34,956 nt of DNA, taken from NCBI GenBank assembly GCA_023247055.1, contig JAHFHF010000030.1:1-34956 (forward strand), given 5' to 3'. The notes under the pieces were generated by a model. It saw only the letters and a list, made by a program, of their open reading frames with translations, had not been told where the DNA came from and ran no database searches. Shown piece by piece: positions 1-10,400 of this stretch. The stretch is from Candidatus Omnitrophota bacterium (GTDB lineage Bacteria; Omnitrophota; Omnitrophia; Omnitrophales; Aquincolibacteriaceae). The translations under genes were made by a program, and so were the position numbers. The stretch's first letter is position 1, and every line of letters starts with the position of its first letter.

Positions 1-1551
1 CTCAGCCAAAACGAAGCTTTGCTGCGCGTTAACGCCAGACAGCTTGACCAGCTTTTGCATCCGACGTTTGATCTCAAGCAAAAGCGCCAGGTTATTTGCA
101 AAGGCCTGCCGGCATCTCCGGGAGCGGCGACGGGCAAAGTGGTATTTAATGCCGAAGATGCGGAAGAATGGGCCGCTAAGGGCGAAACGGTTATTCTCGT
201 CCGCATTGAAACATCGCCGGAAGATATCGGCGGCATGAATGCAGCCAAGGGGATTCTCACCGCACGCGGCGGTATGACCTCACACGCGGCCGTTGTCGCG
301 CGTGGTATGGGTAAATGCTGTGTGGCCGGCGTGAGCGAACTCAAGATTGACTATGCCGCCAAACAGTTCACGGCAGGCAATGCCGTCGTCAAGCAAGGGG
401 ACTGGATTTCACTCGAGGGAAGTTTGGGCGAGGTTTATCTCGGCAAACTTTTGACAGTCGAAACCGAACTCTCCGGTGATTTCGGCAAATTGATGAAGTG
501 GGCCGATGCGACCCGCAAATTGCTGGTGCGCACGAATGCGGATACGCCCAATGATGCGGCGGTCGCCATTAAGTTTGGCGCCCAGGGCATCGGGCTTTGC
601 CGCACGGAACACATGTTTTTCGAAGGCGACCGCATCATCGCGGTCCGCGAAATGATTTTGGCCGAAACCAAGGAAGGCCGTGAAAAAGCATTGGCGAAAC
701 TTTTGCCCATGCAGCGCGGCGACTTTGAGGGTATTTTCAAAATCATGAAAGGCCTGCCTGTGACGGTGCGTTTGCTTGATCCGCCGCTGCATGAGTTTTT
801 GCCGCACGATGAAGCCAGTCAGAAAGAAATGGCCGATGTCATGAAAGTATCCCTTGATACGGTGCGTTCCAAGGTCAATAGCCTGCATGAGTTCAACCCC
901 ATGCTCGGACATCGCGGCTGCCGTCTCGGCATTACGTATCCTGAAATCTATCAGATGCAGGTGCGTGCAATTATGGAAGCGGCCTGCAGCGTGAAGAAAC
1001 AGGGAATCAAAGTACTGCCCGAGATCATGATTCCGCTGGTCGGCATGAAAAAAGAGCTCGATATTCTGAAAGAAGAACTCGAAACCGTGGTGGCCCAGGT
1101 ATTTGCGGAAAAGAAAATCAAGATTCCGTATTTGGTCGGCACCATGATCGAAATTCCACGGGCGGCCTTGACGGCCGATAAGATTGCGGAGTCGGCGCAG
1201 TTTTTCTCGTTCGGCACGAACGACCTGACCCAGATGGGACTCGGCTTTTCGCGTGACGATGCCGGCGCGTTTTTGGGCGCTTACATTGAACGCGGGATTT
1301 TCGAAAGAGACCCGTTCCAAACCCTGGACCAGGAAGGGATTGGATATTTAATTCAACTTGGCGTGGAAAAAGGCCGTAAAGTTAAACCGGACTTAAAAGT
1401 CGGTATTTGCGGTGAACATGGCGGCGACCCTGCCTCTGTGGAATTTTGCCATCGGGTTGGCATGAATTACGTCAGCTGTTCGCCCTACCGTGTTCCGATT
1501 GCGCGTCTGGCCGCCGCTCAGGCCGTCTGTCGCGAAAAAAAGAAAAAATAA
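1..1551 (+). CDS. ppdK: Pyruvate, phosphate dikinase, C-terminal part (5' end outside window)
   Basis: Interconverts pyruvate + ATP + Pi and PEP + AMP + PPi in the cytosol, at the junction of glycolysis and gluconeogenesis. The frame is open from base 1, so the gene begins upstream. About 516 residues are present against roughly 875 in the family, so the N-terminal ATP-grasp part is missing. The fragment holds the swivelling phosphohistidine domain ([11 protein letters not shown], then [13 protein letters not shown] with the catalytic His at fragment residue 95) and the C-terminal PEP/pyruvate TIM barrel ([43 protein letters not shown], and [10 protein letters not shown] with the catalytic Cys near residue 470). 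The end, [15 protein letters not shown], is typical of the family. It is followed by a strong hairpin and the sigma factor gene. The identity is secure; only the fragment's N-terminus is unknown. Confidence 0.97.
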   Translation, partial: LSQNEALLRVNARQLDQLLHPTFDLKQKRQVICKGLPASPGAATGKVVFNAEDAEEWAAKGETVILVRIETSPEDIGGMNAAKGILTARGGMTSHAAVVARGMGKCCVAGVSELKIDYAAKQFTAGNAVVKQGDWISLEGSLGEVYLGKLLTVETELSGDFGKLMKWADATRKLLVRTNADTPNDAAVAIKFGAQGIGLCRTEHMFFEGDRIIAVREMILAETKEGREKALAKLLPMQRGDFEGIFKIMKGLPVTVRLLDPPLHEFLPHDEASQKEMADVMKVSLDTVRSKVNSLHEFNPMLGHRGCRLGITYPEIYQMQVRAIMEAACSVKKQGIKVLPEIMIPLVGMKKELDILKEELETVVAQVFAEKKIKIPYLVGTMIEIPRAALTADKIAESAQFFSFGTNDLTQMGLGFSRDDAGAFLGAYIERGIFERDPFQTLDQEGIGYLIQLGVEKGRKVKPDLKVGICGEHGGDPASVEFCHRVGMNYVSCSPYRVPIARLAAAQAVCREKKKK

Positions 1552-1580
1552 TCTTACCAATCTGATCGGTTAACCCTGTT

Positions 1581-1610
1581 CTGAGGCCCGGCTGAAAAGC
1601 CGGGTCTCAG
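1581..1610 (+). terminator. 13-bp hairpin with GAAA loop between ppdK and the sigma factor gene
   Basis: Bases 1581-1593 pair with 1598-1610 over 13 positions, all Watson-Crick except one G-T wobble, closed by a GAAA tetraloop. It lies 29 bases after the ppdK stop and 20 bases before the sigma factor ATG. There is no T run after the stem, so it is not a textbook intrinsic terminator. It may act as a 3'-end stabiliser, an attenuator or a leader element for the sigma factor mRNA. Confidence 0.55.
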
Positions 1611-1630
1611 GGCACTTCTTCTGTGGTGGT

Positions 1631-2797
1631 ATGGGGGCAAAACGTCGTTTAAAACGGGGCAAGAAGAAAGCCAGAATTCTTCCCAAGAAAAAAGCCGGCA
1701 GAAAAAAGCCGGCCGCTGTGCGCCGCAAGACCGTCTCGGGCCGCTCTAAAACCCGTAAAAAGTCTAAACCTGCCAAAAAGCCGGCCGTCAAATCCGAAAA
1801 GAATGTAAAAAAAGCGCCTTTGCGTGAGGATGAACTGAAGGAAATCCTCGTGCGTGAAGCGGTGCTTGAAGCGCCGCAGGAACGCCGCAAGGCCCGCCGC
1901 TTTGCCGATGACAGCGGAGACGCCGAAAACGAATCTTCAGAGCATACGCTCGACCGTACGCCCATGAAGATTTACCTGTCGCAGATTGAAGCGATTCCGC
2001 TTCTGACCGCGCAGGAGGAAATTGATCTTGCCGAACTTATCCGCGGCAAAGACAAAAAAGCCTCCGAAGAAGCCCGCCACCGCATGATCCGGTCCAACCT
2101 GCGCCTTGTGATCTCAATTGCCAAACGCTATAGCAACATGGGGCTGTCATTTTCCGACCTGGTGGAAGAAGGCAATATCGGTCTGATGCGCGCCGTAGAA
2201 AAATTCAATCCTGATCGCGGCTACCGGTTTTCGACTTATGCGTCGTGGTGGATTAAGCAGGCGCTTATGCGTTCGCTTTCCAATCAAGGTAAAACGATCC
2301 GTATTCCCGTTTACATGTATGACATTATTTCCAAATGGCGCAAGGTTCGTGATGGTTTAATGCAGAAACTCGGCCGCTCACCGACAGACAAGGAAATTGC
2401 CGATGTGATGAAAGTGCCTGTGCGGAAAATTCAAGAAATCGAAAAAATCGCAGGCCGCCCCAGTTCGCTCAATGCTCCGATCAGCCTCGATGGCACGGCC
2501 GAATTGGTCGATCTTTTGCCCGACGATGTTTCGCACGGCCCGGAATTGCAAATGGAAGAATTGCTTAAAAGCGACCGCATCCGTGATTTCCTGGAGCAGC
2601 TCGATGAACGGGAACGTAAAATCCTTATCTTGCGTTTCGGTCTGGGTAAGGATGAGCCGAAGACGCTTGAAGAAGCCGCCCAGGAATTCGGAATTACGCG
2701 CGAGCGTGTACGGCAGATCGAAAGTATTGCCATCAAGAAGATCCGCGAGCGCATGACGTTGGGCAAAGAGAAATTGGGAGATTATGTCGCTTCTTAA
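1631..2797 (+). CDS. rpoD: RNA polymerase primary-type sigma factor (sigma-70/RpoD) with Lys/Arg-rich N-terminus
   Basis: Directs RNA polymerase to -10/-35 promoters. The 388 residues show region 1.2 ([20 protein letters not shown], around 112-131), regions 2.1-2.4 ([36 protein letters not shown]), region 3 ([15 protein letters not shown]), and region 4 ending in the helix-turn-helix [20 protein letters not shown] group 1 factor is likely because all regions are intact. Residues 1-65 replace the usual acidic region 1.1 with a strongly basic, Lys/Arg/Pro/Ala tract. No good Shine-Dalgarno precedes the ATG at 1631. Because the basic stretch has no internal Met until residue 111, the start is either this one or a non-ATG codon. 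The gene overlaps apt by 14 bases, which suggests translational coupling. Confidence 0.95.
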   Translation: MGAKRRLKRGKKKARILPKKKAGRKKPAAVRRKTVSGRSKTRKKSKPAKKPAVKSEKNVKKAPLREDELKEILVREAVLEAPQERRKARRFADDSGDAENESSEHTLDRTPMKIYLSQIEAIPLLTAQEEIDLAELIRGKDKKASEEARHRMIRSNLRLVISIAKRYSNMGLSFSDLVEEGNIGLMRAVEKFNPDRGYRFSTYASWWIKQALMRSLSNQGKTIRIPVYMYDIISKWRKVRDGLMQKLGRSPTDKEIADVMKVPVRKIQEIEKIAGRPSSLNAPISLDGTAELVDLLPDDVSHGPELQMEELLKSDRIRDFLEQLDERERKILILRFGLGKDEPKTLEEAAQEFGITRERVRQIESIAIKKIRERMTLGKEKLGDYVAS

Positions 2798-3299
2798 AGA
2801 CAGCATCCGTGACGTTCCTGATTTTCCCAAAAAGGGGATTCTTTTCAAGGATATTACTCCGCTTCTTAAAGACGGCGCTGCTTTTCGTCAGGCTGTAGAC
2901 ACGCTCGCTGAAAAATTAGCCGGGCAAAAAATCGACGTGTTGGTTGGTATCGAATCGCGCGGTTTTATTTTCAGCCCTGTGGTGGCCTATAAACTCAATG
3001 TGGGTTTTGTGCCGGTGCGCAAAAAAGGCAAATTGCCTCATCATACCGAAGCCGAAGCCTACACGCTTGAATACGGCGAAGCCGTACTTGAAATTCACAA
3101 AGATGCGATTGCGCGCGGCGCGCGCGTAGCGATTATTGATGATCTGCTTGCGACCGGCGGCACCGCGGTTGCAACCGCAAAACTGATTGAGAAATTAGGC
3201 GGGCAGGTTGCCGCCATGGGATTTCTCATCGAACTTGCCTTCCTGAATGGCCGCGACAAATTGACCAAATATCCCGTTTCCTCCGTTATTACATACTGA
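2784..3299 (+). CDS. apt: Adenine phosphoribosyltransferase
   Basis: Salvages adenine to AMP using PRPP in the cytosol. The 171-residue length is standard. The N-terminus ([21 protein letters not shown]) is the Apt signature. [19 protein letters not shown] and [10 protein letters not shown] form the adenine-site hood, and the PRPP-binding loop is [13 protein letters not shown] (around residues 115-127). The ATG at 2784 lies inside the end of the sigma factor gene and is preceded by GGGAG, so translation is probably coupled. The pairing of a purine salvage gene with a sigma factor is a genomic neighbourhood only; no functional link is evident. Confidence 0.96.
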   Translation: MSLLKDSIRDVPDFPKKGILFKDITPLLKDGAAFRQAVDTLAEKLAGQKIDVLVGIESRGFIFSPVVAYKLNVGFVPVRKKGKLPHHTEAEAYTLEYGEAVLEIHKDAIARGARVAIIDDLLATGGTAVATAKLIEKLGGQVAAMGFLIELAFLNGRDKLTKYPVSSVITY

Positions 3300-3336
3300 A
3301 AAAGCGGTAAGCGGTCAGCAATTAGTGCTAAGTCCC

Positions 3337-3410
3337 GCCCCTATAGCTCAAATGGATAGAGCATCTCCGTCCTAAGGAGAGGGTTGCCTGTTCGACTCAG
3401 GCTGGGGGCA
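3337..3410 (+). tRNA. tRNA-Arg (anticodon CCT)
   Basis: The cloverleaf folds completely. The acceptor GCCCCTA (3337-3343) pairs with TGGGGGC, with one G-T wobble. The D stem is GCTC/GAGC, the anticodon stem TCTCC/GGAGA with loop GTCCTAA, and the T stem GCCTG/CAGGC with loop TTCGACT. The anticodon CCT reads AGG. Position 32 is G rather than the usual pyrimidine. The CCA end is not encoded: after the discriminator A come only C residues. It sits 37 bases after apt. Confidence 0.93.
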
Positions 3411-3487
3411 CCCCCTCTTTGGGGAAGAGCCAAAGTTCATTCTAGCCATGAGCCGGGGGAAAATCAGTGCCTCGATGGAGACCTAAT

Positions 3488-4477
3488 ATGGCCGAACCTT
3501 TCGTTTCAATCATCATTCCCGCCTACAACAGCGAGCGTTGGATCAGAGCCACACTGGAGAGTGCTTTGGCCCAGACCTGGCCCCACACGGAGGTCATTGT
3601 CATTAATGACGGGTCAACGGATTTGACGGAAAAAATCTTAAGCACTTATGAGGCCCGGGGCGTACGGGTCAAGTCGCAGGTCAATCAGGGGCCTTGCTCG
3701 GCGCGCAATGCGGGTATTCGCATGGCCCGGGGGGATTATTTTCAGTTTTTGGACCACGATGATTTGCTAAGCGCGTCTAAAATCGAAGACCAAATCTTAA
3801 TTGCCAGACGCTCCCCGCCGGGGGCCCTGATCTTGAGCCGGGGCATTACTTTTTTGGATGGAACCGATCCGCTGAAGGGGCATCTGAACCTCGATTGGCC
3901 GGTCGAAGATTCAGAGAAACCCTTGGACTGGTTGATTCAGCTTTATGGGCCTGATGGCCCGGCGAAAATGGTGCATCCCTCGGGTTGGCTGGTGCCGCGC
4001 GCACTGGTTGAAAAAGCGGGCGGCTGGAATGAAACGCTGGAGTACAATCCCGTTGATGATGCTGAGTTTTTTGTCCGCATGGTCTCTGCCTGCACCGTCA
4101 TCCGCAAAAGCGGGCCCGCAGTGACTTATGTCCGCCGGTATAAAAAAAACCAGCATATCAGTCTGTCGTCCGCCACGGCGCCGCAATATATTTGGACTCG
4201 TCTTTACGCCTACGACGCGATTACAAAAATTCTTTTAGAAAAATGCGGCGATGATTCCCGCTCAAAAAAAGCCATGGCCAACCGCTTCAAAGAAACGGCC
4301 TATATTTGCTATCCCGTTTCGAAAGAAGCGGCAGCCTATGCCCTGAAGAGGGTTCAAGCTTTGGGGGGCACGGACTATGAACCCTGGTCGCGTTCCTGGC
4401 GCTGGCGATTTTTGAGTAAAACTCTGGGGTGGAGGATCGCACGCGTTCTCAGCTGCTATTACCACCGTCTCTTTTGA
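3488..4477 (+). CDS. Family 2 glycosyltransferase
   Basis: A GT-A fold glycosyltransferase of 329 residues, probably adding a sugar to a lipid-linked or surface glycan from a nucleotide-sugar donor on the cytoplasmic side. The N-terminus FVSIIIPAYNSERWI, then VIVINDGSTD, NQGPCSARNAGIRMARGDY and the metal-binding FLDHDD (DxD type) are classical GT2 motifs. WLVPRALVEKAGGWNETLE and DDAEFFVRM continue the acceptor half. No membrane span is evident. I chose the ATG at 3488 because GGAG at 3477-3480 sits seven bases upstream; an ATG at 3467 in the same frame has no such site. It converges on the acetylation genes with only 11 bases between, so it belongs to the same glycan theme. Donor and acceptor cannot be read from sequence. 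Confidence 0.92.
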   Translation: MAEPFVSIIIPAYNSERWIRATLESALAQTWPHTEVIVINDGSTDLTEKILSTYEARGVRVKSQVNQGPCSARNAGIRMARGDYFQFLDHDDLLSASKIEDQILIARRSPPGALILSRGITFLDGTDPLKGHLNLDWPVEDSEKPLDWLIQLYGPDGPAKMVHPSGWLVPRALVEKAGGWNETLEYNPVDDAEFFVRMVSACTVIRKSGPAVTYVRRYKKNQHISLSSATAPQYIWTRLYAYDAITKILLEKCGDDSRSKKAMANRFKETAYICYPVSKEAAAYALKRVQALGGTDYEPWSRSWRWRFLSKTLGWRIARVLSCYYHRLF

Positions 4478-4488
4478 GAGCGGAATCC

Positions 4489-5604
4489 TTATGGATGGCG
4501 GGGTTGTTGCCTCGGTGAATTAACCGCGGGCTGTGCCTTTGCTATTCTCAAATTGATGGTCTGCGCTAACTCCGCTGTGAATCGGCGCTGTCCTTCCAGA
4601 TTTAAATGTTCTACGGAGTTGAGCATTTCTGCATTTTTTGCCCAATAAAAATCCTCAGTGAGCAAATGCACATGAGGATGATTTTCTGCCAATTCGTTTA
4701 AAAAAAAGTTGTGCGATTTAAGAAAAACGGTTGCTTTAGGACGAGATCGAAACCCATTCCAAAGCGGAGGGAAAGCAATCCAAACTTCAATCCCTTCTTT
4801 AGCTGTAAAACGCAGAAATTGATCGAGTGAATCTTTATTGAAAGCAGAGACCGTAAAGGTATGTGAGCGCATCCAAACCCAGTCATCTTTTGCGTCGCGT
4901 CGGACCGATGGCATATCCTGGACGGGCACCTGTGAGCCGGCGTATAAATAATAGCGGTAATTCCCTTGATCCTTGGTCATGTGCTGCCAGGCATACTCAT
5001 GCTGCCTTCGGCGCTTTGAGGCTTGAGACCAGAAGTCGACGGGCTTTGATATCATTTGCCTCAAATCCTCGCTGTAGTTTTGCGACGGAAGCAGCGTATG
5101 AAAAAAACGGTAAAAAGGCACATGAGTCTGTTGATTTCGGCACTGGTAGGCTGCTGCGATTTTCCAGAAATCCCATCCAAAGAGTCGGGCGAGGATGTCG
5201 GTCTGATCCGTCTGTCCCGCGCCGGGCGGCCAGGGCTCGGTCATCCGTAAATCACGCCACCAAATATCAAACGCGTGCATAAGCAAAATAGCCTGAGGTT
5301 TTGGGTTTTGCCGCAGGTAGTCTTTGAGCAGCAAAAGATGGGCTGCTTTGTTACAAGGCGCTAGCAGTGCCAGATTAACGGTTTTTAAACCGGTTTTTTC
5401 TTCAAGAAGTTTAGCGTCAACGCCCAAGCCCGCTGCGGAGTCTCCCATGATGATCAAACGCGCATCCAGAGATTGATGTGCCAATTCTCGTTTGGCATTG
5501 AGGATGGCAAAGTCACGCTGGGTAGTAATCCGCGGCATCCAAAGTGCGACGGCGCTTTCCACCAGAAACAGGGTAGTCAAGAAGATAGGCAGAGTTTTTT
5601 TCAT
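4489..5604 (-). CDS. SGNH/GDSL hydrolase-like protein, AlgJ/AlgX-type partner of MBOAT acyltransferase
   Basis: 371 residues with an N-terminal membrane anchor or uncleaved signal (PIFLTTLFLVESAVALWM). The SGNH block I is LIIMGDSAAGLGV near residue 50 with the nucleophile Ser, and a late EHLNLEGQRR near residue 340 supplies the catalytic His region. In alginate and peptidoglycan O-acetylation such proteins take an acetyl group passed through the membrane by an MBOAT protein and place it on the glycan in the periplasm. The gene starts two bases after the upstream MBOAT gene on the same strand, which is the classical pairing. The family is diverged and the acetyl acceptor is unknown. The role as acetyltransferase rather than esterase rests mainly on context. 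Confidence 0.75.
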   Translation of the reverse strand: MKKTLPIFLTTLFLVESAVALWMPRITTQRDFAILNAKRELAHQSLDARLIIMGDSAAGLGVDAKLLEEKTGLKTVNLALLAPCNKAAHLLLLKDYLRQNPKPQAILLMHAFDIWWRDLRMTEPWPPGAGQTDQTDILARLFGWDFWKIAAAYQCRNQQTHVPFYRFFHTLLPSQNYSEDLRQMISKPVDFWSQASKRRRQHEYAWQHMTKDQGNYRYYLYAGSQVPVQDMPSVRRDAKDDWVWMRSHTFTVSAFNKDSLDQFLRFTAKEGIEVWIAFPPLWNGFRSRPKATVFLKSHNFFLNELAENHPHVHLLTEDFYWAKNAEMLNSVEHLNLEGQRRFTAELAQTINLRIAKAQPAVNSPRQQPRHP

Positions 5605-5606
5605 AG

Positions 5607-7031
5607 TTAAAATTGGAAATAAATGAACGCTGCGTTATTTTGAGTGCCGCAAAGAATGAGTGAATAAAAAAGCACGGCATAGAAAAGGCCCCTGAACGCC
5701 TCGGGCAGCCGTCTGAAAACAAAAGGGTCATGGCGGGTATAGCCCCAACACTGCAGGACGATAAAGAGACCCGCATAGCGCACCAGCGCAGCCAGCATCG
5801 GCCGGATCTCTGCGATTTGGAAATGAAAATTGGCAAATAGGGAATTCAGCAATTCCCAGCACTGGGAGAGCGAAGACGCCCTAAAAAAAAGCCAGCCCAG
5901 ACAGGTCAGGTGAAAGAAAATAAAAATGCGCAAGCAGTTCCTTGCTTTGCCTGAGATCAGCGGTTCAATCCGCTCCGCCGCTTGGGTCGAGTGATAGAAA
6001 TGCGCCAGCATGAGCAAAACACCATGATAGAAACCCCACAAAACAAAATTCCAGCGCGCGCCGTGCCAGAGCCCGCCCAACAGCATGGTTAGAAAAAGAT
6101 TACGCAGGGTAAACCAGGTTCCCTCGCGATTGCCTCCCAGAGGGATATAGAGATAATCCCGCAGCCAGGTTGAAAGGCTGATATGCCAGCGGCGCCAGAA
6201 ATCGCAGGGGCCGAGCGCAAAATAGGGAAGGTTAAAATTGGCCATCAAATCAAATCCAAGCAGTTTGCCCAACCCGCGCGCCATGTTGGAGTAACCGTCA
6301 AAATCACATAAAATTTGAAACGCGTAGGCGTAAATCGCTAAAAGAACCGCGGGACCGGTATGCGGCCCGGGCTGATCAAAAACCCGGGCGACCACCGGCG
6401 CCAGGTTGTCGGCAATAAAAACCTTTTCATAGAGGCCCCAGAAAAAAAGCAGGCAGCCTTCCTGAAATCCTTCCAGGTGAATGGGGCGCGGCCGGAGGAT
6501 CTGGGGCATCAGGTGGGCCGGACGCTCGATCGGGCCGGCAATCAACTGGGGAAAGAAGGTCGAATAAAGCACAAAGTCGCTGAAGGAGCGCACAGGAGGA
6601 TAAAGGCCGCGGTAAACATCCACCGCGTAGCTGATTTTCTGGAAGGTATAAAAAGAAATACCGATAGGCAGCAGGATTTGAAAGGGAGCATTGGGAATAT
6701 CCCATCCAAAGACTCGCAGCAAACTCTGGAGGCTGTCAAAGAAAAAATGGAAATATTTGAATAAGAAAAGAATGCCAAGATTGAGAAAAAGGCTGATTCG
6801 CAGGTAGATTTTTTTCTCTTCCGGCTGTGTTCGTGCGGCCATTTCACGGACGCAGATAAAATTGAGGGCGCAGGAAGCGATCAAAAGGAGGAGCAGCCGC
6901 TGATCCCAGGCCCCATAAAAAAATAAACTGGCACAGACCAGCCACAGATTTTGGCCGCGGTGCGGCAGAAACCGGTAAAGAGCGTAGATCACGCCGAAGA
7001 AACCAAGAAAAGCAAATGAGTTAAACAGCAT
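5607..7031 (-). CDS. MBOAT family O-acyltransferase (AlgI-like)
   Basis: A polytopic inner-membrane protein of 474 residues with about ten hydrophobic segments. It opens with MLFNSFAFLGFFGVIYALYR, typical of AlgI/DltB relatives. Family hallmarks are PIGISFYTFQKISYAVDVYR, PQLIAGPIERPAHLMPQI, FCDFDGYSNMARG-like ILCDFDGYSNMARGLGKLLG, NFNLPYFALGPCDFWRRWHI, and the active-site GGLWHGARWNFVLWGFYHG with the invariant His. It should move acyl groups, most often acetyl, across the membrane to a periplasmic glycan. It lies 20 bases after the PilZ gene and two bases before the SGNH gene, so the three are probably one transcript. The acyl group and glycan are not determined by the sequence. Confidence 0.93.
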   Translation of the reverse strand: MLFNSFAFLGFFGVIYALYRFLPHRGQNLWLVCASLFFYGAWDQRLLLLLIASCALNFICVREMAARTQPEEKKIYLRISLFLNLGILFLFKYFHFFFDSLQSLLRVFGWDIPNAPFQILLPIGISFYTFQKISYAVDVYRGLYPPVRSFSDFVLYSTFFPQLIAGPIERPAHLMPQILRPRPIHLEGFQEGCLLFFWGLYEKVFIADNLAPVVARVFDQPGPHTGPAVLLAIYAYAFQILCDFDGYSNMARGLGKLLGFDLMANFNLPYFALGPCDFWRRWHISLSTWLRDYLYIPLGGNREGTWFTLRNLFLTMLLGGLWHGARWNFVLWGFYHGVLLMLAHFYHSTQAAERIEPLISGKARNCLRIFIFFHLTCLGWLFFRASSLSQCWELLNSLFANFHFQIAEIRPMLAALVRYAGLFIVLQCWGYTRHDPFVFRRLPEAFRGLFYAVLFYSLILCGTQNNAAFIYFQF

Positions 7032-7051
7032 GGCGGGAGTCCGTAGACAGG

Positions 7052-7378
7052 CTACATGAAACCATTGGTGACAAGAGCCAGAAGATTTTTATGGTCGCGC
7101 GGGCTTTGGAACTCAAGCCAGCGCAGGCCGGCACGGCTTGTTTTAGTATCTAAGCGTGTAATTTCAGCTTGAGCATAAAAAGGGCCGGTGGGCAGGGCGC
7201 ATGAAACTTTGAGCAGGGTTCCGAGGGGCCAGTGTATTTTTGCGGCTGGATCCAGTTGAATCAACAGGCCGCTTTCTGAAATATCCAGCATTTCACCCTG
7301 CAGCGGGTGTGAACCGTCGGGGTTTTTTAACTGAACCAAAGTGGAGGCAAAACTGCGCCGAGCAATGCGTTTATCCAT
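7052..7378 (-). CDS. Small stand-alone PilZ-domain protein (putative c-di-GMP receptor)
   Basis: 108 residues, essentially one PilZ beta-barrel. The two c-di-GMP motifs are visible: an Arg cluster MDKRIARRSF at the N-terminus (RxxxR) and DISESGLLI near residue 32 ([DN]xSxxG). The second half (LLKVSCALPTGPFYAQAEIT, RAGLRWLEF) matches the rest of the barrel. In alginate producers a PilZ protein (Alg44) activates polymer synthesis when c-di-GMP is bound. Here the PilZ gene sits directly upstream of the acyltransferase pair, so control of polymer modification is a reasonable inference. No effector domain or membrane span is present, so it must act through a partner. Confidence 0.85.
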   Translation of the reverse strand: MDKRIARRSFASTLVQLKNPDGSHPLQGEMLDISESGLLIQLDPAAKIHWPLGTLLKVSCALPTGPFYAQAEITRLDTKTSRAGLRWLEFQSPRDHKNLLALVTNGFM

Positions 7379-7419
7379 ACACGAGTGTATCGGCTAACGG
7401 CCGGAGAAAAAAGAGGGCA

Positions 7420-10400
7420 TTAAGCAGAGTAGGCGAGGATTTGGATATTTTTCCAAAGGCCGCCTAACGATTCAACCCAGCTTGGGGGTATGCCCAGAGA
7501 GCCGTCGGCATAGGCCATAAGGCCCTGCAATAATTGCAGCGTTTGCTTGGAGAGTGCGGCAGCCGTCACAAGATGGGCGGTGCGGTAGGCCGGATCTTTG
7601 GCCAGGCGCAGCGCATCCACGTGCAGTACGAAGAAATTTTTCTCGGAAGCCCGGTGTGCAGTCTGCCTGACGGGAGCGGCCTGCGGCGTTTCAGGATTAA
7701 AAAAAATGGGTGTTCCCATGTCCTGGATGCGGACGCCCAGAGCGGGCGCGGCCCTGCTTTTCAAATTCTCAAGTTCAGTGGAATGCTTTAAAAGATCCGT
7801 AAAAGGCCGCGGGCTTCGGATCAGCACGGCCTGTTCGGATCGAAGCCGGGTGTTTAACCTGTGAAATTCAGGTGCAGAGAGACCGGGTTCTGCCACAAAG
7901 ACCAGCCGTGTATTGGGCATGGGCAGCAGGTTTGGGCCCGTGACGGAAGTCATGAGACGCGCGGGCAAGAACAAAACTGCAGAGGCCTGGGACGCAAGCG
8001 CGCTGGGTACAATGCGCCGCCATAGCGCGGGCATTTTTGTGGTTTGCTGCGGTACGCTCACGTGACGGAGTTCGGAGCGTTTTGCAGCCGGAGCTTTCTT
8101 CTCTTCCAAAGTGACTTTGGCATTTCCGAACGCTGCGCCGCCGGTATCACCGCTGGAATAGAGCACCAGGTGCATGTTCGGCCCGACAGTGATTTGGAAT
8201 GTGTGAACGATGCGCCCTTCCAAAAGCAGCAGCGCGGTTTTTCCGTCATAGACCTTCGCCTTGGAAACATCGTCGCCGGGCGCTGCGTAAGTTTCTCCGG
8301 CCGCTGGTTTGACTAAGGTAATGGTTTGCCATTTGTTGACGGGAACGGAGACATTAGGAATTTGCTGTTTGGCGTAATTGGTGCGAATAAAATCGCCGCG
8401 TCCACCGTTTAAGTTGAACGGAATTTCTTTGGGAGTCAAAAAAAGAGGGGCTGTTTCGAGATTACCCGCCATGCCTGAGGCTTCGATCAGCGTCATTTTT
8501 CCATACTCCGCCTGGTTATTCTGATTGGTAAACGATGCATCCGGATTGTGCAGGCCGAAGAGAATATTGCCCGCGCCGCGGTACGTGCCAGGATCCAAAC
8601 CCAGTTTTTTGAGCGCTTCATCGCTGTTGGGATCATTCGGATCATCCGGATCCGCTTTCGGTCTTTTGGGTGCGACGCGCACGTCCAAAGAAAATTCGAG
8701 ATGCGTTTTTTCGGAAGCCGGAATGGGCTTATTCACGATCATCCAGCTTACGGTGTAAGGGTTATTGGCCGTATGCGAGGCGTCACGGAAAAAGAAAGGA
8801 AATTGCGGCTTGCCATCTCTGTTCTCATCATTCGGGTGGACGTCCTGCTTATAAATGCTCAAAAATGAAATATCATCTGCGGCGCGGATATAGCCTTTTT
8901 CCTGCAGCCAGGAGAGGGCATGAATTTCTCCCTGAATGGATTTCTTTTCCTTTTTTCCGCCGGTCTCGATTTCGACCTCAAAAGGATTTTTTACTTCGTG
9001 ATAGCCTTCGATCAGCGTGAAATAATTAGCCGGCCATTTAAAAAGAGTGGTGTCCACCACCACCTTGATTTTAATCTCCGCCTCGCCGCCTTGATCGCTA
9101 TGAACTTTAATGGGAATTTCAAAGGTGCCGTCCTGATCGGGGATCAAGCCTTTCAGGGATTGATGAATCGTGCGCGGGACACCGCCCACGACAAGATCCA
9201 CAGCCACGGCCGTGCGGTCTTTGGTAACGTATTGTTCGCGAATGCCGCTGATTGCGGGCGGGGGATGAAGCCTTTTGAACGGAATCAAAATCGTTTTATC
9301 CGTATGCCAGGGCACGGAAACTTGCACCGGAATGGATTCAGTTTTGCCGTAGCCCGGATTTTCTTCGGCAAGGGTGACGGTTTGGATCAGAGGCCGGCCG
9401 TTTACGGTTAAATCCACACGCGCATTTGTTTGGTCGTGCCGGAGAAGCACCGGGCCTTCTGCGGCAGGCTGAATTTTAAGCGGCCAAAGAAAGAAAAACA
9501 AAATCCCCATGAGTGAAGCGCCGGCAAATAAAGCGGCCGATATTTTTAGAAAACGGCGCCTGGCCGGCGAGGCACTGCGCAGGGAGTCTTCGAGGGGCAG
9601 TGTTGGGCCGCCGCCGATCGATTGCGTGGGAGCCTGGCGCGGGACACGGGATAAGAACTCAGTCAGCGAATGCGTGGTTGAGCGCGAGCGCGAGGTTCCG
9701 GACTTTGGGGTGGTGCCTGTCTGCGAGGTTGCGGAATGGCTCGATTGTCCCGAGCCGGAATCCGGGGTGCCTTTCGGGGAAGACTGCAGCATATCCGGGG
9801 GCGGGATAAAATCATCGTAAACCGTTTTTTCGTCCTGACCCAGGATTCTGACTGTATAGGCATCGGGATAGCCCGTAAGCCCCGCCGTATTCGCGGAGGG
9901 CAAGTGTCTGCCTTCCACTAAAGCATTGAGATCGGCCAATAGCTCGTCATCAGACCGGTAAGCTAAAAGCTCATTGCCGCGGGCATCCACGCGGAGCACC
10001 TGCCTTTTATCGTGGCGTGATCGTCCCGAGGGAGGCGCAAGCATTTTTAAAATGATGTATTCCAGCGGAGTGCCTTCAAGGGCCGGGTTATGCGTGCTTG
10101 GATTTTGATAGAGGCCTTGCAGGGAGCGGGTAATGCGTTCAAGTGAGTTCGGGGCGTTAGACCCGATCCTGTAAATTTCACGGCCACCCGTGACCATGAA
10201 ATAAAATGTCGCGCCGAGCGCGAAAATATCATCGAGGTAAGTGACCGAATGTGGATTCCGAATCTGATTCGGACCGATGTACCCCGGAGTTCCAAAAACC
10301 TGGCCGGCTTTGGTGAGTGTGTCCAGGTAGAGTTGTTCGTCCGGTGCGAGGCTGTTACGCAGTACACCTAGGTCAATGTCTATGTCACGATTTGTGTGTT

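Noticed and set aside
409-1320. Long open frame (about 300 codons) on the minus strand opposite ppdK
   Set aside because: It has no recognisable motifs, and the plus-strand frame is unmistakable PPDK. It is a codon-bias shadow. The same applies to the long antisense frames at 28671-29675 and 30224-31186.
3467-3487. Upstream ATG at 3467 as the glycosyltransferase start
   Set aside because: It lacks a ribosome site, whereas GGAG is correctly placed for the ATG at 3488, and GT2 proteins normally begin just before the VSIIIPAYN strand.
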